Of a stretch of 64,000 nucleotides of DNA, positions 17,047 through 26,560 are shown in pieces (the stretch's first letter is position 1; each line of letters opens with the position of its first letter). The notes under the pieces were generated by a model, which was not told the origin of the DNA, made no database searches, and saw only the letters and a program-made list of their open reading frames with translations. The DNA comes from RHKX01 sp963743875 (GTDB taxonomy: Bacteria > Actinomycetota > Thermoleophilia > Solirubrobacterales > 70-9): positions 248,001 through 312,000 of the forward strand of contig CAVURM010000001.1 of the NCBI GenBank assembly GCA_963743875.1. Reading direction: 5' to 3'. The position numbers and the translations under genes are program-made.

Positions 17047-19517
17047 TGCGCGTCCCGATCAGCTGGCTCTCCACCCTCTGCGATTCCGGCCTCGAGCCGC
17101 GGGATCTCGCCGAGCGCCTCTCGATGACCGGGACGGAGGTCGAGAGGCTCGCCGAGCTCGGCGTCCCCTCGACCGAGGGCTTCGTCGTCGGCCACGTCCT
17201 CTCAGCTGAACCTCATCCGGATGCCGATCGCCTCAGGGTCTGCACGGTGGACACCGGCGACGACGAGCCGCGAACGATCGTCTGCGGGGCCCCGAACGTG
17301 GACGGCGGTCAGACGGTCGCCGTTGCCCTGCCCGGCGCGCGGATGCCCGACGGCACCAAGCTCCGCAAGGCGAAGCTTCGCGGCGTCGCCTCGGCGGGGA
17401 TGATCCTCTCCGAGACCGAGATGGAGCTCGGCGAGGAATCGGACGGGATCGCCGTACTCGAAGGCGTGGGTGCAGCCCCCGGCTCACCGCTTGCCGACGT
17501 CCTGGCGATTGCCGAGACCGTGCTCGAGCTCGAGATCACCCCGAACCGTCCCGACTGCCTCGGCGTCTTCGGCGTCGCCCGCGAGGTCCACGCGATCACC
17601 GGCGCCGAGCTTGCAGCGGCGCCGTGGGCGACCGACGCCGAGGCGGAGGGCGACGACGACGTCTCCGATCTTGCCGCGGTGCGGGTCGACGTGCCGGAGC
17701 TCTGCCCCCGGTTCACGGCTCGTGCCTTCACCGATGTCGAGGTCGGTCCTTCTCCGCTGTGGCTGAAGGCGAGGCTGACGGCGGCGGGGCAGCGTCCGAT
17801 CAACAACGTCGTCGACATCACCAACTACGTGATGTTGCTGACCGGGCAGCCATTGCACGCATTCGACCTCGACGAGGTTCCGCACGGCGAGATCGTGGTC
17901 CGCACGGCGGCCGATGGCGAGCGCATGAAGACCCTCGACGACGTCGAGCGCGCGCTGGATGCCGAGAGCGTGGTGGTCTGCGATCGCAATGGACCGACCG
18001 GGATCGCCGGGATCATGGGCGGGCAGGTCTCGGAGGTCTCCGCCGGGACGACGCGGGTGCTCCTCGAGGCCGCCTGTTGGGACGGCACCAACATCCTTCG
18101 CACCTCGAACCTCCTGTCGCTGCGCTCAGAGGCATCGACGCGGTTCGAGAAGCAGCTCCATCCCGATCTGACGATGCGTGCCCAGCGCCTTGCCTCGAAG
18201 TTGATGGTCGAGATCTGCGGCGCCCGGCTGGTGCCCGGCACGATCGACGTCGACGCCCGCGATGAGCGGATGGAGCTGTTCGAGCTGACGCTGCGAACGG
18301 CCCACAGCGACTCGCTGCTGGGCATGTCGATCGCTCCCGATCAGGCTCGCGACTACCTGATGCGCCTCGGGTTCGAGGTCCATCCGAGGGGCTCCGACGG
18401 CAATGGTGAGATCGTCGTCACGGTCCCTCCGGACCGGCACTTCGACGTTTCGAGAGAGGTGGACCTGATCGAGGAGATCGCTCGGATCCACGGGCTCGAC
18501 GAGCATCTTCCCGCGACGCTGCCGGGAAGGGGCGGGGTTGTCGGGCGGCTTCAGCGCCACCAGCAGTTGCTGCGGCGGCTGGAGGACCAGCTGAGGGACG
18601 CGGGTCTCGACGAGGCGATCACCTGGAGCTTCGTCGACCCCGGTCGCGGCCGGGTGGCCGGACTCGACCACACCGAACCGGTCGTCGTCCACAACCCGCT
18701 CTCGGAGGACCAATCGGTAATGCGAACCGACCTCATCGGTGGGTTGCTCGACGTGGCCTCTCACAACCTCGCACGGGGCGCCGACCGGCTGGCGATCTTC
18801 GAATCCGGGCGCGTTTACCTGCCCCAGACCCCTCCCGAAAAGGGGGGAGCCCTTGGCGGCCGATTCGCCGGGGCACGCCCCTCCCCGATCACGGAGCCGC
18901 ACCGGCTAGCCGCGGTCCTGATCGGCGGATTCGGCCCCGAGGATTGGCGCGACGACGCGAGGCCGGCCGACTTCTTCGACGCCAAGGGCCTGGTGGAGCT
19001 CCTCTGCGCGGCCCTCGGGGTCGGGTTCTCCCTGGAAGCGGCGACCCGGCCGTTCCTTCACCCTGCCCGGGCGGCGACCATCAGCCTGGCCGGATTCGAG
19101 GCGGGATGGGTCGGTGAGCTACACCCCTCGCTCCTCGGGGATCTCGACGCCCGCAGCGCCGTCGCCTTCGAGATCGGCGTCGAGCCGATGCTCGCCGCCG
19201 CCACCTCCGGCGAGGAGTTCTACGAGGACGTCACCACCTTTCCCGCAGCACGGGAGGACATCGCTGTGATGGTCCCGGCATCGGTGCCGGCGGGAGACGT
19301 CCTCGGGGCCGTCAGAGAGGGCGGCGGGTCGTTACTCGAGAGGGCGGAGATCTTCGACATCTACGAGGGCGATCAGCTGGCGGCAGACACCCGGAGCATC
19401 GCGATCAGCCTCTCGCTGCGGGCGGCCGACAGGACGTTGACCATCGACGAGATCGCCCAGACGAAGGGCGACATCCTAGCGGCCCTCGTTCCCCTGGGCG
19501 GGTCGCTCCGTGGCTGA
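17046..19517 (+). CDS. pheT: phenylalanyl-tRNA synthetase beta subunit
   Basis: An 823-residue protein of usual length starting at ATG 17046 (MRVPISWLSTLCDSG). It has the tRNA-binding OB domain near residues 40-150 (VVGHVLSAEPHPDADRLRVCTVD), the B3/B4 editing domain (INNVVDITNYVML, GQPLHAFDLDEV, GIAGIMGG), the B5 domain, the catalytic-like domain, and a C-terminal anticodon-binding ferredoxin-like domain (FPAAREDIAVMVP, EIFDIYEGDQL, SLRAADRTLTIDEI). The editing domain removes mischarged Tyr. The frame is intact. Its end overlaps the argC start by eight bases. Confidence 0.97.
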   Translation: MRVPISWLSTLCDSGLEPRDLAERLSMTGTEVERLAELGVPSTEGFVVGHVLSAEPHPDADRLRVCTVDTGDDEPRTIVCGAPNVDGGQTVAVALPGARMPDGTKLRKAKLRGVASAGMILSETEMELGEESDGIAVLEGVGAAPGSPLADVLAIAETVLELEITPNRPDCLGVFGVAREVHAITGAELAAAPWATDAEAEGDDDVSDLAAVRVDVPELCPRFTARAFTDVEVGPSPLWLKARLTAAGQRPINNVVDITNYVMLLTGQPLHAFDLDEVPHGEIVVRTAADGERMKTLDDVERALDAESVVVCDRNGPTGIAGIMGGQVSEVSAGTTRVLLEAACWDGTNILRTSNLLSLRSEASTRFEKQLHPDLTMRAQRLASKLMVEICGARLVPGTIDVDARDERMELFELTLRTAHSDSLLGMSIAPDQARDYLMRLGFEVHPRGSDGNGEIVVTVPPDRHFDVSREVDLIEEIARIHGLDEHLPATLPGRGGVVGRLQRHQQLLRRLEDQLRDAGLDEAITWSFVDPGRGRVAGLDHTEPVVVHNPLSEDQSVMRTDLIGGLLDVASHNLARGADRLAIFESGRVYLPQTPPEKGGALGGRFAGARPSPITEPHRLAAVLIGGFGPEDWRDDARPADFFDAKGLVELLCAALGVGFSLEAATRPFLHPARAATISLAGFEAGWVGELHPSLLGDLDARSAVAFEIGVEPMLAAATSGEEFYEDVTTFPAAREDIAVMVPASVPAGDVLGAVREGGGSLLERAEIFDIYEGDQLAADTRSIAISLSLRAADRTLTIDEIAQTKGDILAALVPLGGSLRG

Positions 19518-20553
19518 GCGGACTCAACCGCTCGACGGTGATCCAGCGGCCCGGGTCCTCGTCGCCGGCGCATCGGGATTCGCCGGGGCTCTCGCGGCCG
19601 AGCTCGTCTGGCACCACCCGCGCCTGGAGCTCCGGCGGGCCACCTCGCGCTCCGACGTCGGGCAGGGGCTCGGCGACCTCTATCCGCGCTACCGGGCGAC
19701 GACCGAGCTGACCGAGCTCGATGTCGACGCGGTCGAAGACTGCGATGTCGCGATCGTCGCCTATCCCCATCGCGCCTCCGCCCCGGTCGTGTCGGCTCTG
19801 CGGGGCCTGGGACTCCCCGTGGTCGACCTCTCCGCCGACTTCAGGCTCCGCGACCCCTACGTCTATCAGCAGTGGTACGGGGAGCTTGCGGCGCCCGAGC
19901 TGCTCGGCGACGCGGTCTACGGACTCACCGAGCTCTACCGGGACCGGATTCGCGAGGCGGAACTCGTGGCCAACCCCGGCTGCTATCCGACTGCGACGAT
20001 TCTCACCCTGGCGCCGTTGGCAGCGGCGGGCCTGATCGAGGACGTCGTCGTCGACGCCAAGTCGGGTGTCGCCGGTGCCGGACGCGGCGGGGGAGAGGGA
20101 CTCAGCTACGCGGCGCTGACCGAGAACGCGAGCCCCTACGGCGTCGGCGCCCATCGTCACGAGCCCGAGATCGCCCAGGAGCTCGCCGTGCTCGCCGGCC
20201 AGGCCGACCGCGAGGCCCCGAGCCTCACATTCGTGCCGCACTTGCTGCCGCTCGATCAGGGCGAGCTGGTGAGCTGCTACGTCCGTTCGAGCCGCGACGT
20301 CGAGGTCGCGGAGTTGCACGAGCTGTATGAAGCCCACTACTCCGACGAGCCGTTCGTCGAGATGCTCGATCGGCCCCCCGGGGTGCGCGAGGTGCGGGAC
20401 ACCAACCTCTGCCGGATTCACCTCGCCAAGGACGGCGGGGGTCGGATCCTCGCGTTTGGCGCGATCGACAACCTCTGGAAGGGCGCGGCCGGTCAGGCCG
20501 TCCAGAACCTCAACCTGATGCTGGGACTCGATGAGGGGGCGGGGCTCCGGTGA
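19510..20553 (+). CDS. argC: N-acetyl-gamma-glutamyl-phosphate reductase
   Basis: A 347-residue NADPH-dependent enzyme making N-acetylglutamate semialdehyde in arginine synthesis. VLVAGASGFAGALAAELV is the nucleotide-binding loop, VVDLSADFRLRDP is conserved, ELVANPGCYPTA contains the catalytic cysteine, and GVGAHRHEPEI carries the active-site histidine. The start GTG 19510 lies inside pheT. First gene of argCJBD; its end overlaps argJ (GTGA). Confidence 0.96.
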   Translation: MAERTQPLDGDPAARVLVAGASGFAGALAAELVWHHPRLELRRATSRSDVGQGLGDLYPRYRATTELTELDVDAVEDCDVAIVAYPHRASAPVVSALRGLGLPVVDLSADFRLRDPYVYQQWYGELAAPELLGDAVYGLTELYRDRIREAELVANPGCYPTATILTLAPLAAAGLIEDVVVDAKSGVAGAGRGGGEGLSYAALTENASPYGVGAHRHEPEIAQELAVLAGQADREAPSLTFVPHLLPLDQGELVSCYVRSSRDVEVAELHELYEAHYSDEPFVEMLDRPPGVREVRDTNLCRIHLAKDGGGRILAFGAIDNLWKGAAGQAVQNLNLMLGLDEGAGLR

Positions 20554-21716
20554 GCGATGTCGCGCCGAGCTTCTTCGGCTCTCGCTGGGTTTCGCCGCCC
20601 GACGGGGTGGCCGAGCTGGACCCGACCGCGCTTGCCCCCGGCTTCAGGGCGGCCGGCGCGGCCTGCGGGCTGAAGGCGAGCGGCGGGACCGATGTCGGCA
20701 TCGTCGCGAGCGACTCCGCCGACGTTTCCTCGGCCCTGCTGCTGACGCGCAACGCCGCCGCCGCGGCCCCGGTCCGGGTCTGCCGCGATCGCTGTGAGCC
20801 GTCCAGGCTGCGGGCAGCGGTCGTCAACTCGGGCAACGCCAACGCCGCCACGGGTGAGCGGGGGTACGCCGACGCGGTTGCGATGCAGGAGCGTTGCGCC
20901 GCAGCCCTCGGCCTCGAGGCCGGCCAGGTCGCGGTCGCGGAGACCGGGACGATCGGGGTCCCGCTCGACACGTCGAAGGTTCTGGGTGGGATCGACCGAG
21001 CGGCCGCGGACCTCCGATCGGAGGGGGGCGGGGACTTCTCGGCGGCGATCATGACCACCGACCTCGGACCGAAGCGTTGTTGCGTCAGCGCCGACGGCGT
21101 CACGTTGTCGGCCCAGGCCAAGGGAGCCGGAATGATCGAACCGGGTTTCGCGACCATGCTCTGCTTCGTGCAGACCGATGCGGTCGTGGCTGATCCGGAC
21201 CTCGTCCTGCGGCGCGCCGTCGACGATTCCTTCGAGCGGATCACCGTCGACGGTCAGATGAGCACCAACGACACGGTGCTGCTGCAGGCGGGCGGCACCA
21301 GCGGGAAGACGCTCCCTGATGGGCTTCTCGACGCCGTCCTCTTGCAGCTCGCCCTCGAGATCGTCGCCGACGGTGAGGGCGCATCCCGGGTCGGCCGGAT
21401 CGAGGTCCGGGGAGCCGCCGACGACGGGGAGGCCGAGGCGGCGGCCCGGGCGATCGCGAACTCCCCCCTGGTCAAGACGGCGCTCCACGGGCGCGACCCG
21501 AACTGGGGGAGGATTGCCCAGGCTGCTGGGCAGGCGTTGGCCGGAAGGGACCTCGACGAGCTCGGCTCCGACCACATCGACGCCGATGATCTGGGCTCCG
21601 AGCTTGCGGAGGCTGAGCTGTCGGTCGATCTGCGACGGGGCTCCCGGCGGGCCCACGTCTACTTCAGTGACCTGACCCATGAATACATCAAGATCAACGC
21701 GGAGTACACGACATGA
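20550..21716 (+). CDS. argJ: ornithine acetyltransferase / N-acetylglutamate synthase
   Basis: A 388-residue ArgJ. This enzyme recycles the acetyl group from N-acetylornithine to glutamate. VVNSGNANAATG and the cleavage site AIMTTDLGPK are visible; autocatalytic cleavage before the second Thr of TTD gives alpha and beta subunits. NDTVLLQAGG, SPLVKTALHGRDPNWGRI and the C-terminal YIKINAEYTT also match. The gene begins at GTG 20550 overlapping the argC stop and ends overlapping argB (ATGA). Whether it is mono- or bifunctional cannot be read from sequence. Confidence 0.96.
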   Translation: MSDVAPSFFGSRWVSPPDGVAELDPTALAPGFRAAGAACGLKASGGTDVGIVASDSADVSSALLLTRNAAAAAPVRVCRDRCEPSRLRAAVVNSGNANAATGERGYADAVAMQERCAAALGLEAGQVAVAETGTIGVPLDTSKVLGGIDRAAADLRSEGGGDFSAAIMTTDLGPKRCCVSADGVTLSAQAKGAGMIEPGFATMLCFVQTDAVVADPDLVLRRAVDDSFERITVDGQMSTNDTVLLQAGGTSGKTLPDGLLDAVLLQLALEIVADGEGASRVGRIEVRGAADDGEAEAAARAIANSPLVKTALHGRDPNWGRIAQAAGQALAGRDLDELGSDHIDADDLGSELAEAELSVDLRRGSRRAHVYFSDLTHEYIKINAEYTT

Positions 21717-22591
21717 CTGAGAGGAAGACGGCCGAGGAGCGAGCGATGCAGGCGGGGAGCACCGTCGAGACCCTGCGCGAGGCGCTGCCCTACATCCGCG
21801 AGTTCCACGGCCGCACGGTCGTGATCAAGTACGGCGGTGCGGCGATGCGCGACCCGGCGGTCCGCGACGAGTTCGCGCGCGACGTCGTCCTGCTCAAGTA
21901 CGTCGGGCTGAACCCGGTCATCGTCCACGGCGGTGGACCCGAGATCAGCGAATACATGGAGCGGCTCGGTCTCGAGGTCAGGTTCGTCGACGGCCTTCGG
22001 GTCTCCGATGCGGCGACGGTCGAGGTGGCGAAGATGGTGCTGCTGGGAAAGATCAACTCCGACATCGTCCAGCGGCTCAACCGCCAGGGGCAGCCTGCGG
22101 TCGGCCTCTCGGGTGAGGACGGGACCCTGTTCGAGATCAGGCCGGTTGCGGAGGCCGCGAAGGTCGGCTTCGTCGGCCAGATCGAGAACGTCGACGTCGA
22201 CGTTCTCAACCACATCGCGACCGACTTCATTCCGGTGATCGCCGGAGCCGGGTCCGATCGCGAAGGCAACTCGTACAACGTGAACGCCGACTCGGCCGCC
22301 GGCAAGGTCGCCGCGGCCCTGCCTGCTTACAAGGCGATCTTTCTGACCGATATCGAGGGCTGGCGGGAGGACGCGGACGATCCGGCCACTTTGGTCTCGC
22401 AGGCGACCGTCGATGAGGTGCAGGCCGCGCTGCCCTCGGTCGACGGGGGCATGCGCCCCAAGCTCGCCGCCTGCATCGAGGCGATCTCGGGTGGGGTGCA
22501 GTCCGCGCACATCCTCGACGGGAGGCGGCCGCACAGCCTGCTGCTGGAGCTCTTCACCGACGCCGGCATCGGCACGAAGGTGACCCCTTGA
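21713..22591 (+). CDS. argB: acetylglutamate kinase
   Basis: A 292-residue amino-acid kinase fold protein that phosphorylates N-acetylglutamate and is often the arginine feedback point. VVIKYGGAAMRDP is the ATP-binding N-terminal motif, VIVHGGGPEISEYMERLGLEVRFVDGLRVSD binds the substrate, and IPVIAGAGSDREGNSYNVNADSAAGKVAAAL and ILDGRRPHSLLLELFTDAGIGTKV complete the signature. It overlaps its neighbours by four bases on both sides. Confidence 0.97.
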   Translation: MTERKTAEERAMQAGSTVETLREALPYIREFHGRTVVIKYGGAAMRDPAVRDEFARDVVLLKYVGLNPVIVHGGGPEISEYMERLGLEVRFVDGLRVSDAATVEVAKMVLLGKINSDIVQRLNRQGQPAVGLSGEDGTLFEIRPVAEAAKVGFVGQIENVDVDVLNHIATDFIPVIAGAGSDREGNSYNVNADSAAGKVAAALPAYKAIFLTDIEGWREDADDPATLVSQATVDEVQAALPSVDGGMRPKLAACIEAISGGVQSAHILDGRRPHSLLLELFTDAGIGTKVTP

Positions 22592-23803
22592 GCGAGTCGG
22601 CCTCGGGCCTCGCCGAGCTCCAGGAGATCGAGGCGCGTTTCGCGATGCCGACCTATCCGCGCTCCCCGGTCGAGTTCGTGCGGGGCGCCGGCTCGACCCT
22701 CTGGGACGCCGATGGCCGCTCCTACGTCGATCTGTTCAGCGGGCTGTCGGTTCACAACGCCGGCAATTGCCACCCCCGGATCGTCGCGGCGATCAGCGAT
22801 CAGGCCGCGACCCTCGGCGGAACCTCCAACCTCTTCTATTCGGAGCCCGCGATGTTGCTGACCCGGCGCCTGGTCGAATCCGCGCTCGGCGGCCGGGCAT
22901 TTCTCTGCAACTCCGGTGCGGAGGCCAACGAGTGCGCGATCAAGCTGGTTCGCCGCCGGGCCCATGCCCGCGGCGTCGATCGACCCGAGATCGTCGTCCT
23001 CGATCACGCCTTCCACGGCCGCACGCTGGCGGCACTCGCCGCAACGCCGAGGCTGGCCCGAGAGGACCTGTTCGGGCCGCTCCCGGCCGGGTTCGTCCCG
23101 GTCCCGCGGGACGAACCCGACGCCCTCCGCGCCGCGGTCGGCGAATCGACCGCGGCGGTCATGCTCGAGCCGATTCAGGGCGAGTCGGGCATCCATCCGA
23201 TCGATCCTGACGTGCTGATCGCCGCTCGCGAGGCATGCGACCGCGTCGGCGCCCTGCTGGTCTTCGACGAGATCCAGACGGGGATGGGAAGGACCGGCAC
23301 CCTGTGGGCGTATCGAGGCCTCGCCGGTTCAGCCGGATGTGATCACCAGCGCCAAGGCCCTGGGTGGAGGGCTCCCCGTCGGAGCGTGCATCACCGCTCC
23401 GTCCGTCGGCGAGGGATTGACGCTGGGCGAGCATGGCTCGACCTTCGCCGGTGGGCCGATCTGCGCCCGATCGGCGCTGACCGCGCTGGAGTTGCTCTCC
23501 GATCCCGAAGTGCTCGCGAACGTTGGCGAGCGGGAGGCGCAGGTTCGAGCGGGCCTGGCCGATCACCCGGCCGTGGCCGAGATCCGTGGGCGCGGAATGA
23601 TGATTGGCCTTGGGCTTGTCCCTGGTGTCGATGCCCGGGAGGCGTTCCGGGCATCGCTGGCAGGTGGCCTGGTCGTCAACGCGCCGAACCCCGAGACGAT
23701 CCGGCTCCTACCGGCGCTGACGATCACCGGCGACGATCTCGCGGAGGGAATCACTCGCCTTCGAGCCGCCCTCGACGCGACCGCCGACGCCGCTGCGGGA
23801 TGA
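22588..23803 (+). CDS. argD: acetylornithine aminotransferase, one apparent frameshift
   Basis: A PLP class III aminotransferase converting N-acetylglutamate semialdehyde to N-acetylornithine. It starts at TTG 22588 (TTGA overlap with argB). Motifs: FSGLSVHNAGNCHPRIVAAI, SGAEANECAIKLVRR, FHGRTLAALAAT, EPIQGESGI and LLVFDEIQTGMGRTG. The frame then breaks at about 23314, where an extra C follows the codon for Tyr in WAY, and resumes as ITSAKALGGGLPVGAC with the PLP lysine in SAK. Length 1216 bases is one more than a multiple of three, so a single inserted base restores about 404 residues. This looks like an assembly error, because the rest is well conserved. Confidence 0.92.
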
Positions 23804-23813
23804 GGCCCCGCCG

Positions 23814-24914
23814 ATGGCCCGGATCCTGCACGTCTACAGGCCCCGTACGGGCGGGACCTTCGGCCATGTTCGCGTCCTCTGCGCCGAGCAGGCGGCTCTC
23901 GGCCATGAGGTTGCGGCCTGCGGGCCGGCCGGGGATACCGATGGGGACTTCGCGGTCCCGCTGATCGAGGCGGGGATCCCTCGCGACATCGCGCCCGCCG
24001 CTGCGGCGCGGGCGGTCGGAGAGGTCGGACGGGCGTACCGGTCCTTCGAGCCGGACCTGATTCACGCTCACGGCGCGCAGGCTGGGGTGGTGTCGCGGCT
24101 GGCGCGGGCGGCTCGCCCCCGCGCGCCGCTGGTCCACACTCCTCACCGCTACGCGTTCGAGGACGGGTTCGGAAGGTCGGTGGGCAACCTCGCGCTCGAG
24201 GGGGTCGAACGGTCGCTGATGCCGCTCGCAACCCGGGTGCTGTGCGTCTGCGAGGCGGAGCGCGCCATCGCCGAGCGGATTGGCGCCAGGGGTAGGGCGA
24301 GGGTCGTCTACAACGGAATCGAACCGCTCGCACCGTCTCCCGTCCGACCCGACCTTGCCAGCTTCGCCGTCGGCGGGCCGCTGGTCGTGGCGGTCTCGGA
24401 GCTGTTCGCACGCAAAGGGGTGGAGGTTCTGCTGCGAGCGATGCCCGCCGTCCGCCGGGCCAATCCCGAGGTCCGCCTCATCGTCGCCGGGGACGGCCCC
24501 GATCGCCCCGAGGTCGAAAGCGCCCGGGATCGACTCGGAGTTGCCGACTACACGCTGCTCGCCGGTCATGTCGACAATGTGGCGGGATTGCTCGAATCCG
24601 CCGACGTCTACGTCAACCCGGCTCTTGCCGAGGCGTTCCCCTACGGGGTTCTCGAGGCGATGTCGGTTGCGCGGCCCTGCGTGGTCACGGACGCGGGTGG
24701 AACGGCCGAGGCGGTCGTCAACGGCAATTCCGGCCTAGTGGTGGCCCCCGGTGACCCGGTGGCATTGGCTGATGCCCTGAACGCGGTGCTGAGGTCCCCG
24801 GAGCGGGCGAGGGCTCTCGGTCTCGCTGCTCGGGAACGGGTGCTCTCCCGGTTCAGCCGTCGACAGATGGTCGAGGGCACCATGGCGGTTTATGCCGAGC
24901 TGGGCATCGTCTGA
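23814..24914 (+). CDS. glycosyltransferase, GT4 family
   Basis: A 366-residue GT-B enzyme. The N-terminal domain (ILHVYRPRTGGTFGHVRVLCAEQAALGHEV, DLIHAHGAQAGVVSRL) binds the acceptor. The C-terminal domain (VVAVSELFARKGVEVLLRAMP, VRLIVAGDGPDRPEVE, ADVYVNPALAEAFPYGVLEAMSVARPCVVTDAGGTAEAV) binds the nucleotide sugar, with the E(x7)E motif in EAFPYGVLEAM. It starts ten bases after argD in the same direction and opens the polysaccharide island. Donor and acceptor are unknown. Confidence 0.9.
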   Translation: MARILHVYRPRTGGTFGHVRVLCAEQAALGHEVAACGPAGDTDGDFAVPLIEAGIPRDIAPAAAARAVGEVGRAYRSFEPDLIHAHGAQAGVVSRLARAARPRAPLVHTPHRYAFEDGFGRSVGNLALEGVERSLMPLATRVLCVCEAERAIAERIGARGRARVVYNGIEPLAPSPVRPDLASFAVGGPLVVAVSELFARKGVEVLLRAMPAVRRANPEVRLIVAGDGPDRPEVESARDRLGVADYTLLAGHVDNVAGLLESADVYVNPALAEAFPYGVLEAMSVARPCVVTDAGGTAEAVVNGNSGLVVAPGDPVALADALNAVLRSPERARALGLAARERVLSRFSRRQMVEGTMAVYAELGIV

Positions 24915-24923
24915 GCTTGTGCT

Positions 24924-24929
24924 TAGACT
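24924..24929 (+). promoter_or_regulatory. -10 box TAGACT, probable leaderless promoter
   Basis: TAGACT ends six bases before ATG 24936, with no Shine-Dalgarno between. Confidence 0.45.
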
Positions 24930-24935
24930 GCCGAT

Positions 24936-25379
24936 ATGCACGAAGATCCAACGAGAGTCATGCCCCCTGGAGACGGTGGCGGACGCGGCGGCCAAGGCGG
25001 CGGCGGACGCGGTCAGGGAGGTGGGGGCGGCGGACGCGGTCAGGGCGGAGGCCGGAGGCCGGATCGCTACGACGACAACGGTGGAATGAGCGGCGGCCAG
25101 AAGGCCATGATCGGCCTCGTTGCAGCGGTCGTGATCGGTCTCGTGATTGCAGTGATCGCGCTGGCCGGTGGCGGCGGTGATTCGACCGCGACGACTGAGT
25201 CGACTTCGACCAGCTCCACGACCACATCGTCGTCGACGACGAGCACGACTACGACGCCGACGAGCACATCGACGACCACTTCGACGACCAAGCCCACCAC
25301 CACCACCACGAGCACTTCGACGACCACCACCGAGCCGACCCTGACCACCTCCACCGACTCGGGCGGTATTACGCCCTAG
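24936..25379 (+). CDS. low-complexity single-pass membrane protein: RGG-rich inside, Ser/Thr-rich outside
   Basis: A 147-residue protein of three compositional blocks. Residues 11-42 are almost only Gly, Arg and Gln (GGRGGQGGGGRGQ repeats). Residues 57-76 form one transmembrane helix (AMIGLVAAVVIGLVIAVIAL) preceded by positively charged residues, so the N-terminus should be cytoplasmic. Residues 83-140 are mostly Thr and Ser with a few Pro/Lys/Glu, resembling a mucin-like stalk that could be O-glycosylated. I know no named family. The genes on either side are a glycosyltransferase and a sugar epimerase. Confidence 0.65.
   Translation: MHEDPTRVMPPGDGGGRGGQGGGGRGQGGGGGGRGQGGGRRPDRYDDNGGMSGGQKAMIGLVAAVVIGLVIAVIALAGGGGDSTATTESTSTSSTTTSSSTTSTTTTPTSTSTTTSTTKPTTTTTSTSTTTTEPTLTTSTDSGGITP
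25189..25357 (+). repeat. Thr/Ser-coding low-complexity DNA
   Basis: Irregular repetition of ACG, ACC, TCG and similar triplets encodes the Ser/Thr stalk of the 147-residue membrane protein. The array is imperfect, suggesting slippage and selection for composition rather than a recent exact expansion. Confidence 0.7.
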
Positions 25380-25518
25380 ATGAGAGTCGAGCGGACGGTG
25401 TTTCCGCCGGTGCCGGTTTCGGGCGTCGAAATTCGTCGTTAATGCCGTCCTGCCGGATGCCGATGGCTGGGAGTACATGGTGAAAGCAAGAATGGATCCA
25501 GGTGAGGAGGGCGCGGGC

Positions 25519-26560
25519 ATGCGAACCGTGCTCGTCGTCGGCGGCGCCGGCTACGTCGGCAACGTCCTCGTCCGGCGCCTGCTCGAGGCGGGTTACGAGG
25601 TCAGGGTCCTCGATCGGCTGATCTTCGACCACGGGTCCGCGATCGCGCCGTTGCTGGAGCACCCTCGGTTCTCCCTGGTGTTGGGTGACCTTCGGGATCC
25701 GGTTGCTTTGGAGACCGCCCTCGACGGGGTGACCGACGTGGCGCTGCTCGCCGGCCTGGTCGGCGATCCGATCACCAAGACCTATCCGGAGCTCTCCAAC
25801 TCGATCAACCTCGACGGCTGCACCGCGGTGTATCGACGCGCTCAATGGGCGCGGGAATCGATCATTTCGTGTTCACCTCGACCTGCAGCAACTACGGCCT
25901 GCGGTGCCAGTGACGATCTTGCGACCGAGGAGAGCGAGCTGTCGCCGGTTTCGCTGTACGCCGAGCACAAGGTGGAGATCGAGCGCCGGATCCTGGCCGC
26001 CGCGGAGTCGGGCGTCGACTACACGCCGACGGTGCTGCGAATCTCCACTGCATACGGACTCTCGCCGCGGATGCGCTTCGACCTGACCATCTCAGAGTTC
26101 ACATACACGCTCGCGGCGGGTGAGGAGCTCGTCGTCTACGACGCCGACACCTGGCGTCCCTATTGCCATGTTGCCGACATCTCCAAAGCCGTGATGACCG
26201 TCTTCAACGCCTCCGCTGATCTGGTAGCGGGCGAGGTCTTCAACGTCGGACATTCCGATGAGAACTACACCAAGCGCATGGTGGTCGACGTGGTCCAAGA
26301 CGCCATCGGCGGCGCCGGCAAGGTCAGCTTTGAGGAGGGTGGCCGCGACCCCCGCAACTATCGGGTGAGTTTCGAGAAGATACGCGAAAGGCTCGGCTAC
26401 GAGCCTGACTTCCGGGTTCCGATGAGCGTAGCCGCGGTGGCCGAGGCCGTGCAGGCCGGCTCGTATCGTCGATTTTCCGGAGCGGTTGGGCTTCTACACC
26501 AACCATGCGATCAGCGATCGCGCATTGAAAACGCACCTCGCAGGTCAGGGCGACGGTTGA
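25519..26560 (+). CDS. NAD-dependent sugar epimerase/dehydratase (extended SDR), frame interrupted
   Basis: Starts at ATG 25519 (MRTVLVVGGAGYVGNVLVRRLLEAGYEVRVLDRL) after GAGGAGGG; this is the NAD-binding Rossmann loop of extended SDR enzymes. The reading changes frame at about 25840-25915, where FVFTSTCSNYGL appears in another frame, then returns at DLATEESELSPVSLYAEHKVEIER with the catalytic Tyr-Lys pair (YAEHK). Near 26470 another shift leads to DFPERLGFYTNHAISDRAL before the stop at 26560. About 346 residues when repaired. Likely a nucleotide-sugar epimerase or dehydratase for the polysaccharide; substrate unknown. It overlaps the next gene (TGATG). Confidence 0.82.
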
